Assembly: GCA_958496175.1 (NCBI GenBank) | Contig: OY292276.1 | Location: 24,260,001 to 24,324,000, forward strand | Length of the DNA stretch: 64,000 nucleotides | DNA from: Sisyra terminalis | Lineage: Eukaryota; Arthropoda; Insecta; Neuroptera; Sisyridae | Direction: 5' to 3' | Shown here: piece after piece, positions 47,401-59,500 of the stretch | Layout of the letters: every line of letters starts with the position of its first letter | Numbering within the stretch: position 1 is the stretch's first letter | The notes under the pieces: generated by a model | What the model was told of the DNA's origin: nothing | Databases searched by the model: none | What the model saw: the letters and a program-made list of their open reading frames with translations, nothing else | Made by a program: the position numbers and the translations under genes

Positions 47401-48609
47401 AATTTTTGCGATGCCTGTGAGTAAATATTTTCATTAGTTTTTCTTTGTTTTGATTAGTATTAATTTATGAAGCATACTTCCGCAATTAAATCGGGAACTC
47501 CACCACAAGCTGTATCAACAATAACGCCTTCATGTCTGTATTGAAAGCCGTCTTTATTGTAAAAATCATTAGGCAAATCCACGATCGACAATTGCAAAAG
47601 ATTTTTGTTGAAAGCTTTCAACATTTTATACTTTTCATCTTTGAAAACAAATGAATGTAATATAAGCAAAAATACAACATTGTAGTTGCTGGAATACATC
47701 TTCATCAAGGGCGGCTAACCCAAATGATTATGCGGGTCACTTTGGAAATGCATCATGAATCATCGGGTCACATATAAAATTTTATATCCCCATATTACAT
47801 ACCTTTGTCAAGTTTGTACCCGGCTTCAACTAATTAAAATTTTAATTATATTTTTAGATTGGCTTTTGGTTGTACTTGACTGCACCAAAAAAAAAAATCG
47901 TTTTAACCTTAACCGAAAAAGAGTTATTCAATTTTTTAAAATCGATAGCTCCCCATTGTTAAATTTTTCAATAATTTTAGCGGCTATTAATTAGTGTCCA
48001 CATATAGAGGATTGTACCAAAAAAGTGTTGATACTAACTTTAACCCAAAAGAAGTTATGAGCAATTTTGTAAATGCACTTTTTCCATTGCTGAATTTTTG
48101 AAAAGATACATTTTTTCGAGACAATCCTCTCCAAGACAGTATCTAGGTTGTACCATGGATTTGGAAAATCACCCAAGGAAAACCAGTAATTGTCGGAAAA
48201 CTGCATTTTCTTCCCGGTTGAGGTACAAATGAAAATTCAACCGGTACCATCTACAAGACTAGCACTCGGTAGAATTCTGCGGGCCGGAAAAACGGGCAAG
48301 AAGAGCAGTGGGTTAGCCATCCCTGATCTATAATACACGAACATTGTTGGCAAAACTTTTTGATAAGAAGGCAAACAAGAAATGTTTATTGTTGAACTTA
48401 TCAGTAATTTGTAAAATTTAATTGGATTTTTTTTAAAACCCAATTTTTAAATAAATACCTCGTGTAGTGCACGTATAAGCAGTGATTGAACTTATCAATT
48501 TTGTTTGGAAAATTTTGATGAAAAACTTCGTATTATTTGAGTAGACAAAAGAAAAATTTTCCAATGAAAAAATTGTAAAAACAATTACAAATTTAGCCAA
48601 CATTTTCAT
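41433..48609 (-). CDS. Ionotropic receptor 4 (IR75-type)
   Basis: Eleven exons (48459-48609, 47478-47638, 47325-47414, 44805-45059, 44627-44742, 44399-44572, 44115-44332, 43231-43439, 43047-43169, 41770-41918, 41433-41703) encode 638 aa from the Met at 48609 (MKMLAKFVIVFTIFSLENF, a signal peptide); Met at 48642 is an alternative. Exon 3 is longest in the array (90 bp). The pore loop FTFITGAICQQG, the helix FLYTSYSANIVALLQTP, and the third helix in the last exon are intact. At 7.2 kb it is the longest gene in the window because of insertions: a hAT-like element in intron 1, a stack of nested transposons in intron 3, and a SINE in intron 7. Confidence 0.83.
43708..43872 (+). mobile_element. tRNA-derived SINE, copy 10
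   Basis: Head gcctactggtggccaagtgg, box B degraded (gggtttgaatcttg, with the usual tatcgagca missing), body taaccctagagtcgctatag, tail aagcgacggtaaataataat. Lies in intron 7 of IR-4. Confidence 0.8.
45250..45419 (+). mobile_element. tRNA-derived SINE, copy 12, nested in copy 11
   Basis: A nearly full SINE: head cctattggtggccgagaagt, box B gggttcgattctcg, body tatcgagcaaattttcaatt and taaccctagagtcgttaaaa, tail gcgacggtaaataacaatg then an A run. It interrupts copy 11 between box A and box B. Confidence 0.75.
45486..46025. mobile_element. CMC-like non-autonomous element with ~135-bp inverted repeats
   Basis: The ends caccggcacacaaaaaaa are followed by long, nearly perfect inverted repeats (left to about 45622, right from about 45890). 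The likely target duplication is TTG (3 bp) on each side. CAC-starting ends with a 2-4-bp duplication fit the CACTA/Mirage/Chapaev group. A further inner hairpin (45807-45877; acctgggttaaag, gccgtcatgg) sits at the centre. No coding capacity. Confidence 0.65.
46070..46419. mobile_element. hAT-like MITE nested in SINE copy 11
   Basis: Left end cagtgattcccaaacg; reversed right end ccgtcattccaaacatg. Flanks ttataaag and ttatgtag match at 6 of 8 positions, an 8-bp hAT-type duplication that also restores the SINE sequence when the MITE is removed in thought. Confidence 0.7.
46927..47160. repeat. Palindromic copy of the 9223-9495 repeat family
   Basis: The left half (tctagtttatggaatgtaat, aaaagttcaaacaaaatgt) is mirrored in the right half (acattttgtttgaacttttg, ttagttaaatttcataact). 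Internal gtagttacggagagatttaa and cgaaatatgtattt link it to the copies at 9223 and 31868. In intron 3 of IR-4. Confidence 0.55.
47706..48325. mobile_element. hAT-like element in IR-4 intron 1
   Basis: Left end caagggcggctaacccaaat and reversed right end cagggatggctaacccactg form inverted repeats; flanks atcttcat and atctataa match at 5 of 8 positions. The element is 620 bp and non-coding. It explains why intron 1 of IR-4 is 820 bp when intron 1 elsewhere in the array is 55-61 bp. Confidence 0.65.
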
Positions 48610-48905
48610 TGTAAATAGAATAAGTTTAGAGGCAGCAAACATTGAAATTGATAAAGGTTATTTTTAAATTAAACAGACTTTATAAAGGAAAATTAAATGA
48701 AATTACATCTAATTACAGAAAAATATCTTTTATTGTTCTAATTAAAAAATAATAATAATTACATACACGAATTAACTAATTACATGTTAAATAATTTATG
48801 TCTTAAGAAAAAATGCCTGCAGTTGATATCGCGTGAATTTATTTTCATACTTTCCAATTAAGTACATCGGTCTATTCCATTTAGGAAACAAGAAAATTAT
48901 TCCTA

Positions 48906-51900
48906 TTATTTTTTTCGATTTCGACGCAATTTGAATTTAATAGCTTTGAATCGTTTACGATTTTTAAAATCAACTAAAATCTCAACCAAAAACACTATAA
49001 TAGCAGAAATAGTTCCATAAACAATAACATGGATAGCTGGCTTAAATTCTATGAGGCTGACACTAACGTAACCACTATGGGAACTATCACATTTAGGCTT
49101 TTGGGGAACCCATCGTTGAGTAGTTCGATCAACCAATCCAACTTCCCGTTGCCACCGTAATCTTAAAGAAAAATAGTTAAAAAGAAAGCTTTTTGGTTAC
49201 TATTTGTTACTGTACCTCTGTCTAAATAAGTCTCGGTAAGGTGAATTTTTAAGAATTGGCATTGATTGCATAGGCAATCGAATTATTTCAATTTCCATCA
49301 AATCACATTTTTCATTTTCAGTATAATTATAGCTCATGTAATTATAAGCAAACGCTGTGTCAACCTAAAATAAAGATTGTGTGATAGTGTTTAGTTATAC
49401 ATACTTTCGGTTTCGGCAGAAAATCTGCACAACTGAAATCGAACCTAAGTGCGTAAACTTTCATATGGCTTTCAGAAGTGGTAGGCAGAGTGACAATAAT
49501 AGAGAACCTATAGTATAATGTAATTTAACTCGAGGTGCTTTTATTTCAATAAATAAATATATTGCACTTATATAGGCTTATTCCTTATTTACTTTTAACG
49601 GTTTATTAGTAATTAGCTTGATGTACAATAGAATTAGAGTGTCTGGAAAGTTTATACTGGTTTGAGTTAGGTAGCATAAAGACTAGCCTGAATTTTTCAC
49701 TAAAAAATCTAAGAAATTCTGGAAGAAAAAAATTTTTAAGTTGTCTGAAAGATGAAGAAAGATTATAGAATAGAGTGGCAACTACATAATTTAACAATAT
49801 TGTTGAGGACTTAAAACATTCAAAAGTACTAACAATGAGATTAGAGTGAAACAAAAGATGTTCTGCAACATTTTCCGAGAGATTCTAATTTGGAGTAGAA
49901 ACTGCTAGAAATCATTCGAATCTACGAGAACGATCTAGAAACGGCAAATAGCTATATAATTAAGGCGATCAGCCGTTATCAGGACAGTTAACAAGTTACC
50001 AGTTACGACTTACTGTTACAAAGTTCCAATTAAACCGCGATAACCGCTAAAATAATTGTTATAAAATAAATATGTAGTAATCTCTCATTGCAGGGGTTTT
50101 CATTGCGCGGTTTTCTACTGCGCGAGTTGAGTTTCTAATACCAATTTTCGCACTGTATACGATTAAAATTTTACACTATGCGGCTTTTTAAATTTTTGTC
50201 TTCATGCATGCCTTAAATCTTGGCAGAAATATATCAGGTCATTTGGATCCTTGTGAAAAGATTTTTACGGATAGAACTAAGAATGGAAAACTGGTCAACA
50301 AACCGAGATATCCCGTAATAGCTTGTAACTTGAAAATCTTGTTGGCTAATCAATATAGGGTTCCGAGGTAACTAGTTTTCTTTTCAAAGGCAAAAAAACT
50401 CATCAAATCACAGAAAATTTATTTTTATTGCGAACTATTCTAAACAAGTTTACCTATATTGTTGATTTTGTTTTTAATTTTAATTGTTTTTTGAAATTTT
50501 ATATTGGTTTCTAAGTTTATCTAAGATTTTCTAAGTTTCTAACTTAGAAACCAATATAAAATTTCAAAAAACAATTAAAATTAAAAACAAAATCAACAAT
50601 ATAGGTAAACTTGTTTAGAATAGTTCGCAATAAAAATAAATTTTCTGTGATTTGATGAGTTTTTTTGCCTTTGAAAAGAAAACTAGTTACCTCGGAACCC
50701 TATATTGATTAGCCAACAAGATTTTCAAGTTACAAGCTATTACGGGATATCTCGGTTTGTTTACTAGTTTTCCATTCTTAGTTCTATCCGTAAAAATCTT
50801 TTCACAAGGATCCAAATGACCTGATATATTTCTGCCAAGATTACAATAATTTCTAATATTTGGAATCAAACCCTTCTATTTTCATACAAAATAGGGTTCA
50901 CATTGCGTGGTTTTGTATTGTGAGCTGTTTTTGGGAAACGGACTATGCAGTTGGAGGAATTCGTGTAAATAAGTATGTATAGTGTGAAATAATAAACGTG
51001 TTTCTAATAAAATAAATAGTTTTAATGTTATATGTCCTGAAACAAATCCAAACGAACTCGTCAAAATGAATTAATAGTAAAAACGTAACGATATTTAACC
51101 AAAATTTAGATATATTGCATTTCAAGTTTCTTTAAAAATCGGTACAAACTTTCTGGGCAACCAATAAAGTAAATAAACAAAAAAAGTTCAGTTTCGGGCA
51201 ATACAAAGAGTGGCACTAAAATTCGAGTTCAGTTTCGGTAGTGAAAGTTACTTTCGGATGAATACTTAAAGGTGAAAATATCTTTTGAAATTATTTCGAA
51301 AATATAGCATACCTCAAAGGCAAATAATCCTTTTTGAACATTTTTCATTCCATCTGCTGGATGCATAAATGGTCCATCAGGTCGACTGGCAAATTTGGTC
51401 CGATAGAGTAGCTGTATGTCAGGATATTTACTATTCTGGAACATCAAGTTTAGTTACAAGTTTAGTTATAGAAACGGTCGATTAAAAGCATCACAATTGA
51501 TTTTACTTGCAAAAAAATACGATTATATGTTGAATTTTGTGAAGCCATATCCAGAGGACTATCAATCAAATCTTGCAGAGTATTGATCGTTGTACTTGGA
51601 GTTTGTAGTAATGCAACAATGTTTGCAGAATACGACGTGTAAAAGAACACAGAAGATATGAACACACAAAGAAAAATTGTTCTTGCGGAGATCTTGGTCG
51701 GATTCAACGATGAACCTTAACAAATTTGTATGGGGTAAAATGAAATGAGGTTTTAATAGAAAATGGAAGAAATATATTCCTAGGAAAAATGGAAAAACCT
51801 TCTTACCTTGCTGACAAATGGCGCCGGTTAAAAACGTGATAACATCCGCATAAGTTATATCAGTACCATGGTTATGTTTTCTTTCATTCCAAATTTGAAG

Positions 51901-54715
51901 CATGAAAGTAGAAATTACCAAAAAACACAAACCAAGACAACAAATCCAAACCAGAAAGTTAAATGGTAAAATGAATATATTACTGATCGTCGATAACGGA
52001 GGTCTTCGGAACATAATTCGAGCTCTGTTTAGAGGAAAAAAATTATAAGAATTTTTTTTTAGAATATAATTGTAATAAAGAAAAGGATGGCTTTTCCCAG
52101 GTAATTTTTTATATTTTACCATTGGAATAAATGAATCTAAAACTTTTTCTTTGCAAAAATTATTCACCACCTGTGACCATTCTTTCCAGAACGTACTTAT
52201 CATTGTTTTGTTAAAAGATATTGAAAGGTGTGCCATATGGTGTTTTAACTTCCTGCACTTTTTAGTGAATAGCTTATACCGTACGTCTTAATTCGTCTTG
52301 TATTATAGAGACTGGAAGTTGGTTAATAATTTTTTAAAGCGATCGAATCTTAGCAGACGAACTCCAAACTGATCTGGGAATGCAAAACACTCCTCATCTA
52401 GTTGTTGGCGTTCAATAAAGTTACACTTGCTGGGTACCGGGGCATTCTGACATTAAAGATAATGAGAGAGTAAACGGGCTTGCAAAGGCAGATTAAAGTA
52501 TGACATTTATAGGTTCAGAACCGGTTAAAAGAAAGCAGATGTACGACAATTCTAATTCGAATGTCCGAAATACTCAAAGTGAGCAAACAAATCCTGGATT
52601 AATAAGTCAGGAGGCAAATTCGAAAAAGTTATGATAAAGAAACTTCCGAAAGAACATAATAGATTTCTGAATCTAGGAAGAAAGGATATCAAAATACTTA
52701 AGGGTCTACTAATAGGATTAAGAATTAAGTGCATGCAGGAAATTCGATGGAGAGGAAATTACCCCCTGCGTACATTGACTGCCCAGCCTTAATTCAAAGT
52801 TATCTCAGCTATTTTGACCCATCCGGAAATGAGGTGAGAATTATACCAAGTTGATCCAGTTGACTATATGTTAAGATTTATCTCAGAAGCAGACCTGACC
52901 AGTTGCAACTAGAAATAAGCTGGGACGCAATAGTTCTTTTAGGACGCAATCCAGAGGAACTCAGTATAGGCCGCGTATTAAAGAAGAAGAAGAAGGTTAG
53001 TTAACTTAGGTCGCTACCGCATGATACTTGGTTTAACCGAATTTTCCTTTGATACTATATGAAACTAGCTAAAATAACTATCGAACTATCTATGTTTATA
53101 ATGCGTAAAGTTTACAAATATCTTTCGCAAAATTAAAATACAAATTAAATTAATGATACAATTGAAAAAATTCTTAAGAAATCGCCTCACCTTACTTGAA
53201 TTGTTTCTGAAGCGAATTCTACGATTTGCATTCGTTCCCTCGTCATTAAAACACCAACAAAACCAATGTCCAACTCTCTACGTTGAAACATTCCCATTAG
53301 ACCATCGTAATGGCCTGTACTGTTCATGTCCCAACCAAAAACGTTCAAAATTGTGATATTAATGCTAAAAAAAGATACTTTTATTTATATTTTACATTTC
53401 TGAAACGTATTTTACTTAATATTCAAATCTTGAACCATAAGCATTGCTAACGGATAATTTCTTTTCGTAAAAGTATCAAATTGGCGCTTTCGTACATCAT
53501 CCATAAACGTAAATTCTTGAGGTATGGTTATCTTAAAAAATGGAAGCAATTTACTCAACTTATTGGTCTTTTTATACTAACTTTATAGCTAAGGTTTTCA
53601 TACATCCGCGCCCAATGCAAAGCATACGACTCAAAAACTGACTTTTATGGATACATTTTGTTACAGTATAAATATTTAAATAGAAAATAGTAAACTAAAA
53701 TCAAAGTTCAATGCACTCCATTTTTGTTCATTTTTCGAGTTTTTGGGTGCAGTTGAATGAATGAAAGATAAGGTTTTGAAGCTGATATCCAAAGTCTTTT
53801 TTTAAACTCCCAGTTTATCTTAAGTTGTACTGTACAGAATCCTTAAGAAGACCGAGACTATGCATATCAACTTATAGAGGAATTTTTAAGTTGATTTACT
53901 CCAGCTCCACCAACAAGAGGAACTTGTTGAAGGTTCTTTCTATGTTTTCCTGGTGTTTCCAACGATGTAAATATATCATCAATTTTCTGGTCAGGATAAA
54001 TTCCCATATTAGTCACATTTAATGGAAAAATGTTTGATATTTGGTAGATGTCATAAAGGGTAAAAGAGTTGTTGTGATTATTTTCAATCCATATTATTTG
54101 ACTATCCACACGAGGTTCGATTAAAAGCATTAATTCATAGCCATTGGATCCAAACTAAAATTTATAAATAAAAAAAAAAATAGAAATATCCTCACATGTT
54201 AATAGAAATTTTATAAATTTTACTTCAATTGAAGAAGTTTCATTATGAAAATCTGAAAACACCCAATGGTTTATGTCTGTGAACTTTAAAAGATCTCTAC
54301 CCTAAAATAAAAAGTTATCAATTATTTTATTTGAGGACAGGGAAAAGTGGCTACCTCCAAAATCAAATCTTCAACTCCGGGACAACTGGAGTCCACAATG
54401 ATTCCTTCATGGCGATATTGGCTTACATCTTCAAAATAGCTATCCTGGGGCATGGAAACAATGTCCAATTGCAAATAACTGCTCAAGAAATTTTTAGTCA
54501 ATTTTCGATATTCTTCTGAAAAACTTGTTTTAGGACTTTTTTTATATTTTGGATATTTATTAATTCTCACCAAATGTTGAGCACAAGTACGCCGTAATCA
54601 CGCTAATTGATTTGGATTTATATATATCTCGTAAAAGTTCCGAATGGATAGAACTTGAATTAGTTGTTTTGAAAATAAGAGCCATATAAACTATAAATAT
54701 AAGTGCCCGCGCCAT
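48906..54715 (-). CDS. Ionotropic receptor 5 (IR75-type)
   Basis: Eleven exons (54571-54715, 54355-54515, 54224-54301, 53900-54154, 53416-53531, 53191-53364, 51807-52024, 51507-51715, 51313-51435, 49216-49364, 48906-49161) encode 627 aa. Signal peptide MARALIFIVYMALIF. Exon 7 carries the first helix and pore (FLTGAICQQG), exon 8 FFYTSYSANIVALLQTP, exon 11 the third helix. Intron 1 is 55 bp. At exon 6 two donors overlap; the GTGAGG donor gives the 174-bp length and phase seen in paralogues. Intron 9 (49365-51312) contains the LTR-like repeat and the long hairpin; intron 6 contains a retrotransposon remnant. Exons 1-4 and the upstream 160 bp are nearly identical to IR-6. Confidence 0.85.
49640..49800. 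repeat. Dispersed repeat, second copy (reverse)
   Basis: Reverse-orientation relative of the sequence at 30946-31200; both could encode FYNLSSSFRxLKNF-like peptides, here on the minus strand. It ends about 60 bp before the LTR-like repeat at 49859, so the two may belong to one larger element. Confidence 0.45.
49898..49958 (+). promoter_or_regulatory. Heat-shock-element-like array plus TATA, copy 2
   Basis: GAA triplets start at 49898, 49908, 49918, 49928 and 49938, all exactly 10 bp apart. Alternate half-sites (tgc, cat, tac, atc) are degenerate. TATATA begins at 49953, 13 bp after the last GAA, as in copy 1. The spacing is conserved although the bases between have changed. Confidence 0.55.
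50216..50842. repeat. Near-perfect inverted repeat, 302-bp arms, 23-nt loop
   Basis: Left arm 50216-50517 and right arm 50541-50842 are reverse complements with no gaps and only two mismatches (both in the ctggtcaac/ctagtaaac region near 50295). The loop is 50518-50540. The arms are not simple sequence. They lie in intron 9 of IR-5, so the IR-5 primary transcript would contain a 302-bp duplex. A frame on the minus strand (50687-50869) has coding-like composition but no recognised family. Confidence 0.9.
52355..52830 (+). pseudogene. Non-LTR retrotransposon remnant with RNase H motif
   Basis: One frame reads CWVPGHSDIKDNERVNGLAK, matching the C-terminal RNase H core (WVPGHSxIxxNExxDxLAK) of non-LTR retrotransposons. 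Downstream frames (LGRKDIKILKGLLIGLRIKC) fit the region after RNase H. Stops and frame shifts are frequent. It is in intron 6 of IR-5, antisense. Confidence 0.65.
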
Positions 54716-56557
54716 TTTGTGAAAGAATAAAATATAATTTGAATCTTTTACTTCGAATAAGTGGTTTTGATTGATTTTAAAATCGTGTATTTTCTTTCCA
54801 ATTGGTAAAGATTTAAAATAATAACGTAATTGAATTTGAATACCAGAAAATTGTACTTTTTAATATAAACTTTTTAAAATAGCCATTTATAATAGTGATT
54901 CTATTTTTGTAGGTAAAGGAGAGAGGGTAACCGTGAACCACTTTTTTCTAGAGTAGTGCAATTGAAATGATCCATTGAACCCGAGGATGGGTCACTTTGG
55001 ACCAAAATGCATGGGTGATAGTGAATCAATTAGGGCAGCCTGTATCAATGTAAAAATACCATAAAGAACAATTTTTACGTTAGGTATTACTCATTTTTCA
55101 TTATATAATCAAAATAGTCTTATGAAAATTAATAATGTAATTTCAGTGCAGGTAGATTATTTTTAGAACAATTTCTTAATCAATAATCTGTAAATTCAGT
55201 TCTAACGTAGGTATATAGGTACCAACAGTACTAATATTAATTAATTAAAACGAAATGATTCATAGCGATCCAATTCACAACAATTGGTCGTTATTTTGGT
55301 CGTTTATTCACGTTTGGAATCATCATCCACAAATACAGTAAACTGTATTGTCCTACATAGACAGCTTACTGCGCAGAATGGGAACTTAAATATCAGTAAA
55401 CGGGCTTTCAATAAAATATTAAACAATTCAGCTCACTATAATTAAGAAGATATTTAATTAATTTGATGGTAAAAATTATTTTTTAGAAAAAATGATTTTT
55501 GCTCACGCTAGTTGGTAATAAGCGTAATAAATAAAATTTGTACAGGAAAGCTAAACCCAATCAAAAATATGGATCCAAAATAAAATTACTCTTACTTCTG
55601 GTTTTATACAAAACTTATAGCACGTTTATTAAGTTGGGTAGAAATTGTATATCATTTTGAGAAATAAATAGGCTTTATTTTAGTTTAGTTAGTTAGTTAT
55701 CCATCTGATTCCTTAAGAATTACATCTGAAAGTTGTAAGAAGTACACTATAGAAGTACTACGTAAGAATAAATTATTAATATATAATAATTAATTAATAA
55801 ATAAATAAAATATAATAAAGAATACAAATAAACAGTACAAGGGAGTGTCTATTGAATACAATGGTATTGTAGTACAATGGATTGTACATCATCAAGTCTC
55901 AAGTCTTCTGTTCTTGCAAATTACCATGAAGAAGGTTTTCATAATTATTATATTTTTTTTTTTTTGTAAAATTACTAAAATGATCATACAATGTTCTTAA
56001 GACAAACTTATAACCGTGAGATATAATAAGGAATTAAGAATAACGAAAAATAGAAAATACTATTTTCCCAAAAATTGCTTGACATATGTTATCAAAACCA
56101 AAACCCGCTTAAATTGTTTTTGGCCCTACAATTATATATATATATGTTTTAAAATTTTTTTTCTTCTTAGTTTGAAAGTTAGATAGAGATAGACATTATG
56201 GGTATATATTTTCCGAATGTTTAGTTTAATAAAAAAACTTTCTCATGATGAAATAAGATCCTATTATTATTATGAAACCATGTTAAGTATTAAATTCGGG
56301 ATTTTACCTGTGTAGAATCATAATTTTTAAACATTCTCGAAAATTAGTAGTTCTTTAAAATCGACAAGCTGTTGCAGTCATAAATAAGTACTCCTTGTTG
56401 GTGTTAATTTGTTGATATTACAATTTATTTTGTGTTAATTCAAATAAGGAAATAGTTTTACAAATCAATAAACATTAAATTACATTTTTGATGCGTTTTT
56501 GATTCCATAAAATAAAAAATATGCCGTTGGTAGCTTGCAAACATGCATTTTTCCATT
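54716..56557. other. Spacer between IR-5 and IR-6
   Basis: The 165 bp next to IR-5 are shared with the upstream region of IR-6. The rest is AT-rich with no gene or transposon I can name; there is a short TA run near 56140 and poly-T near 55960. The 3' flank of IR-6 lies at the right end. Confidence 0.45.
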
Positions 56558-59500
56558 CTATGTAAAGTGAAAATTATTTTTATTTTTCCTTCGGCGTAAT
56601 TTGAACGAAATAGTTTTTATACGTTTCCGATTTTTAAAATCAACTAAAATTTCAATGAATAAAACAGCGATTGCACAAATAGTTCCATAAATAATCACAT
56701 GTAGAGCAGGTTTAAATTCGCTAAGACCCACACTAACGTAACCACTGTTCGAATTATCGCACTTAGGCTTTTGAGGGACCCATCGTTGCGCTGTCCGGTC
56801 AATCAAACCAACTTCCCGTTGCCACCGTAATCTTCAAAATGTTTGGAAAAAAAAGCTTTATATCAATTTAGATCTAAAACAAATTAAGATGATACCTTTG
56901 TCTGAATAAATCTTGGTATGGTGAATTTTTAACGATTGGCATTGCCTGAATAGGTAACCGAATTATTTCAATTTCTGTCAAATCACATTTTTCATTTTCG
57001 GTGTAATTGTAGCTCATGTAATTGTAGGCAAACGTTGTGTCTACCTAAAATGAAGATTGCTATAAGATTTATATTTCCAAAGATCTTCATAAAAAAGTGT
57101 AATACTTGATACCTGAAAGGCAAATAAGCCTTTTTGAACATTCTTCATTCCAACTGCTGGATGCATAAATGGTCCGTTAGGCCGATTAGTTAATTTGGTT
57201 CGAAAAAGTTTCTGAATGTCGGGATATTTGCTGTTCTGAATCATAAAAGTTAGTCATTACAAATATCCTCCATTTAATTTTACACTCTTAATTAACCTCC
57301 AGAAAAACATGATTATATTGTGTATCCTGAGCCCCCATGTCCAGAGGACTTTGAATTAAATCCTCCAGAGTTTTAATCGCTGTACTTGGAGTTTGTAGCA
57401 GCGCGACAATATTTGCAGAATATGATGTATAAAAGAACACCGAAGAAATGAACATTAAGAGAAAAATTGTTCTTGCCGAGATATTAGTCGGATTTAACGA
57501 CGAACCTTGAATTATTTTTAATTTTTGAAAATCAATTAATGTGTAAATAAGGTTTATAGTGCATAGGGATAATACCTTGCTGGCAAATTGCTCCTGTTAA
57601 AAACGTGAAAACGTCTGCATATGTTATATCAGAACCAGAACCACGTTTTCTTTCGTCCCAAACTTGTATCATGAAGGTTGAAGCTATCAAAAAACATAAT
57701 CCAAAACAGCAAATCCAAACCATAACATCGAATGGTAAAATGAAAATATTGCTTATCGACGACAATGGGGGTCTTCGGAATATAACTCGAACTCTAAAAT
57801 ACAAAAAAAAAAACTGAATTGAAATAAAAAAACGAGGATCAAATATAAACTAAAATTAAATTTTGAGTATTCATTCTATTTTAAATTACCCATTATTACA
57901 ATTTATTCTATTCTTAGTTAAGTAACGAAGACATAATGTTTGAAAGTATAATATCAATTTTTCTTCTACTAAAGAATACTGTATGGGTTATAGCTATAAA
58001 ATCGTTATATTTTGAAGAAGTCTATGTTAAAATATTACTGTTTAGGGGAGCCGGAGTTGTCGCCATCAAAGTTTATACTATCTTTAGCAATGCTTATCAA
58101 ACTTCTTTATACTTTATTTTTCAGAAAAAAAGACAAAGCTCCCTCCCCTAAAATTTTGGACTTTAGTGACCAACAGTGCTTTATTTATTTCTTGTATTCT
58201 ATAAGTTATTATTATAAAAATATTTCAAGACTCTCTGGAAAAAGCTAAGGGGTTGCGCCCCCAGTTTGAGAAGAACTGATTTTCAGTATTAACAATCTTA
58301 TGTTTAATACTTAAAATATATTTTTAGAAATTCAAACCTTATGCCGCCGCACACTATAGCGAACAACCATCCTGATTCAAAACTTTTTTTTGGAGGGTGC
58401 AGATAAGTCCAACAATGTATAAAGTAGTGGAGAAGGCCTAACACATGCATTTCCGGGCATCTGATTGCGAATGCTAGATCTAATACTTATTATACTTATA
58501 ACTATCGAAAAATTATTAGTAAAATGAGACAGAATATTATTAGTAAAATAAAACAGAAAATTATGAAATTATAATACTTGTACTTCTTTGTTCGTGACGA
58601 ACTTAAATGTATTGTCCAGATTATCTGCCAGCGACTGTGCGACCGGCCTTACAACACAATACCTTGTAAATTAATGTTTGGTATATTAGCGATTGGTGAC
58701 CAAAAAAATATATTTACATCACTATGGCCTAAACTGAAGTTGGAGCCCCAATTTCAAATATTTGGCTCTGAATCTGAAGCCGGAATTTAAATTATTTTCA
58801 GCTCATTCCCTAATCTTGGGCAAAATATAAAGTGCATACCTACTGTACTCCAGAAGCCTAAACTAATATTTACAGCTGCTCACTTGTTATAGAGTTCAAT
58901 TATTGAATGTACAACCAAGATTTCAAATAATGGCCCGCTGTAAGCGAAAAATTCAAATTTGGAGGACTTTCCTTTATAACCACTATTAAAAAAAGAAGAC
59001 CTTACAAAATATTGACCATTTCTATACAAGTGTCAGCCATAGATAAATTTTTTGGTGCTTGTATTTTTAGAAGTATCCATTCTTCACTTAACTAAAGATA
59101 CCATTAACAAGTTCGATAAATGTATGTCCAAAAAAATTACCACACCTTACTTGAATGGTTTCTGAGGCAAATTCTACAATTCGCATTCGTTCTCGTGTCA
59201 TCAAAACGCCAACAAATCCAATATGACATTCTCTACGCTGAAACATCCCCATAAGGCCGTCAAAAATACCCGTGTTGTTTATTTCCCAGCCAAAAACGTT
59301 TGCAATAGTAATGTTGATACTGAAAATGTATCATTATTTAATTTTTAAAAATTTTCTAAAAAATGTTATTTAAACCTAATATTCAAATCCTGAACCATAA
59401 GCATTGCTAGTGGATAATTTCTTTTTGTGAAAGTATCGAATTGGCGCTTTCGAAGATCATCCATAAACGTGAATTCCTGAGGGTACACAATCTGATAATA

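Larger units (their letters stand above)
49859..51090 (+). mobile_element. LTR-like repeat, copy 2, split by a hairpin-bearing insert
   Basis: Starts TGTTCTGCAACA. Homology to the 4562-4887 copy runs to about 50090 and resumes at about 50965 (gtatgtatagtgtgaaataa, aaatccaaacgaactcgt, cgtaacg). The intervening ~870 bp include the 302-bp-arm inverted repeat and direct-repeat-like flanks (cattgcgcggttttctactg, cattgcgtggttttgtattg). Confidence 0.5.

Noticed and set aside
57936..58248. Overlapping plus-strand frames in IR-6 intron 6
   Set aside because: They lie across a hAT-like MITE and are not kept in the duplicate copy in IR-7.
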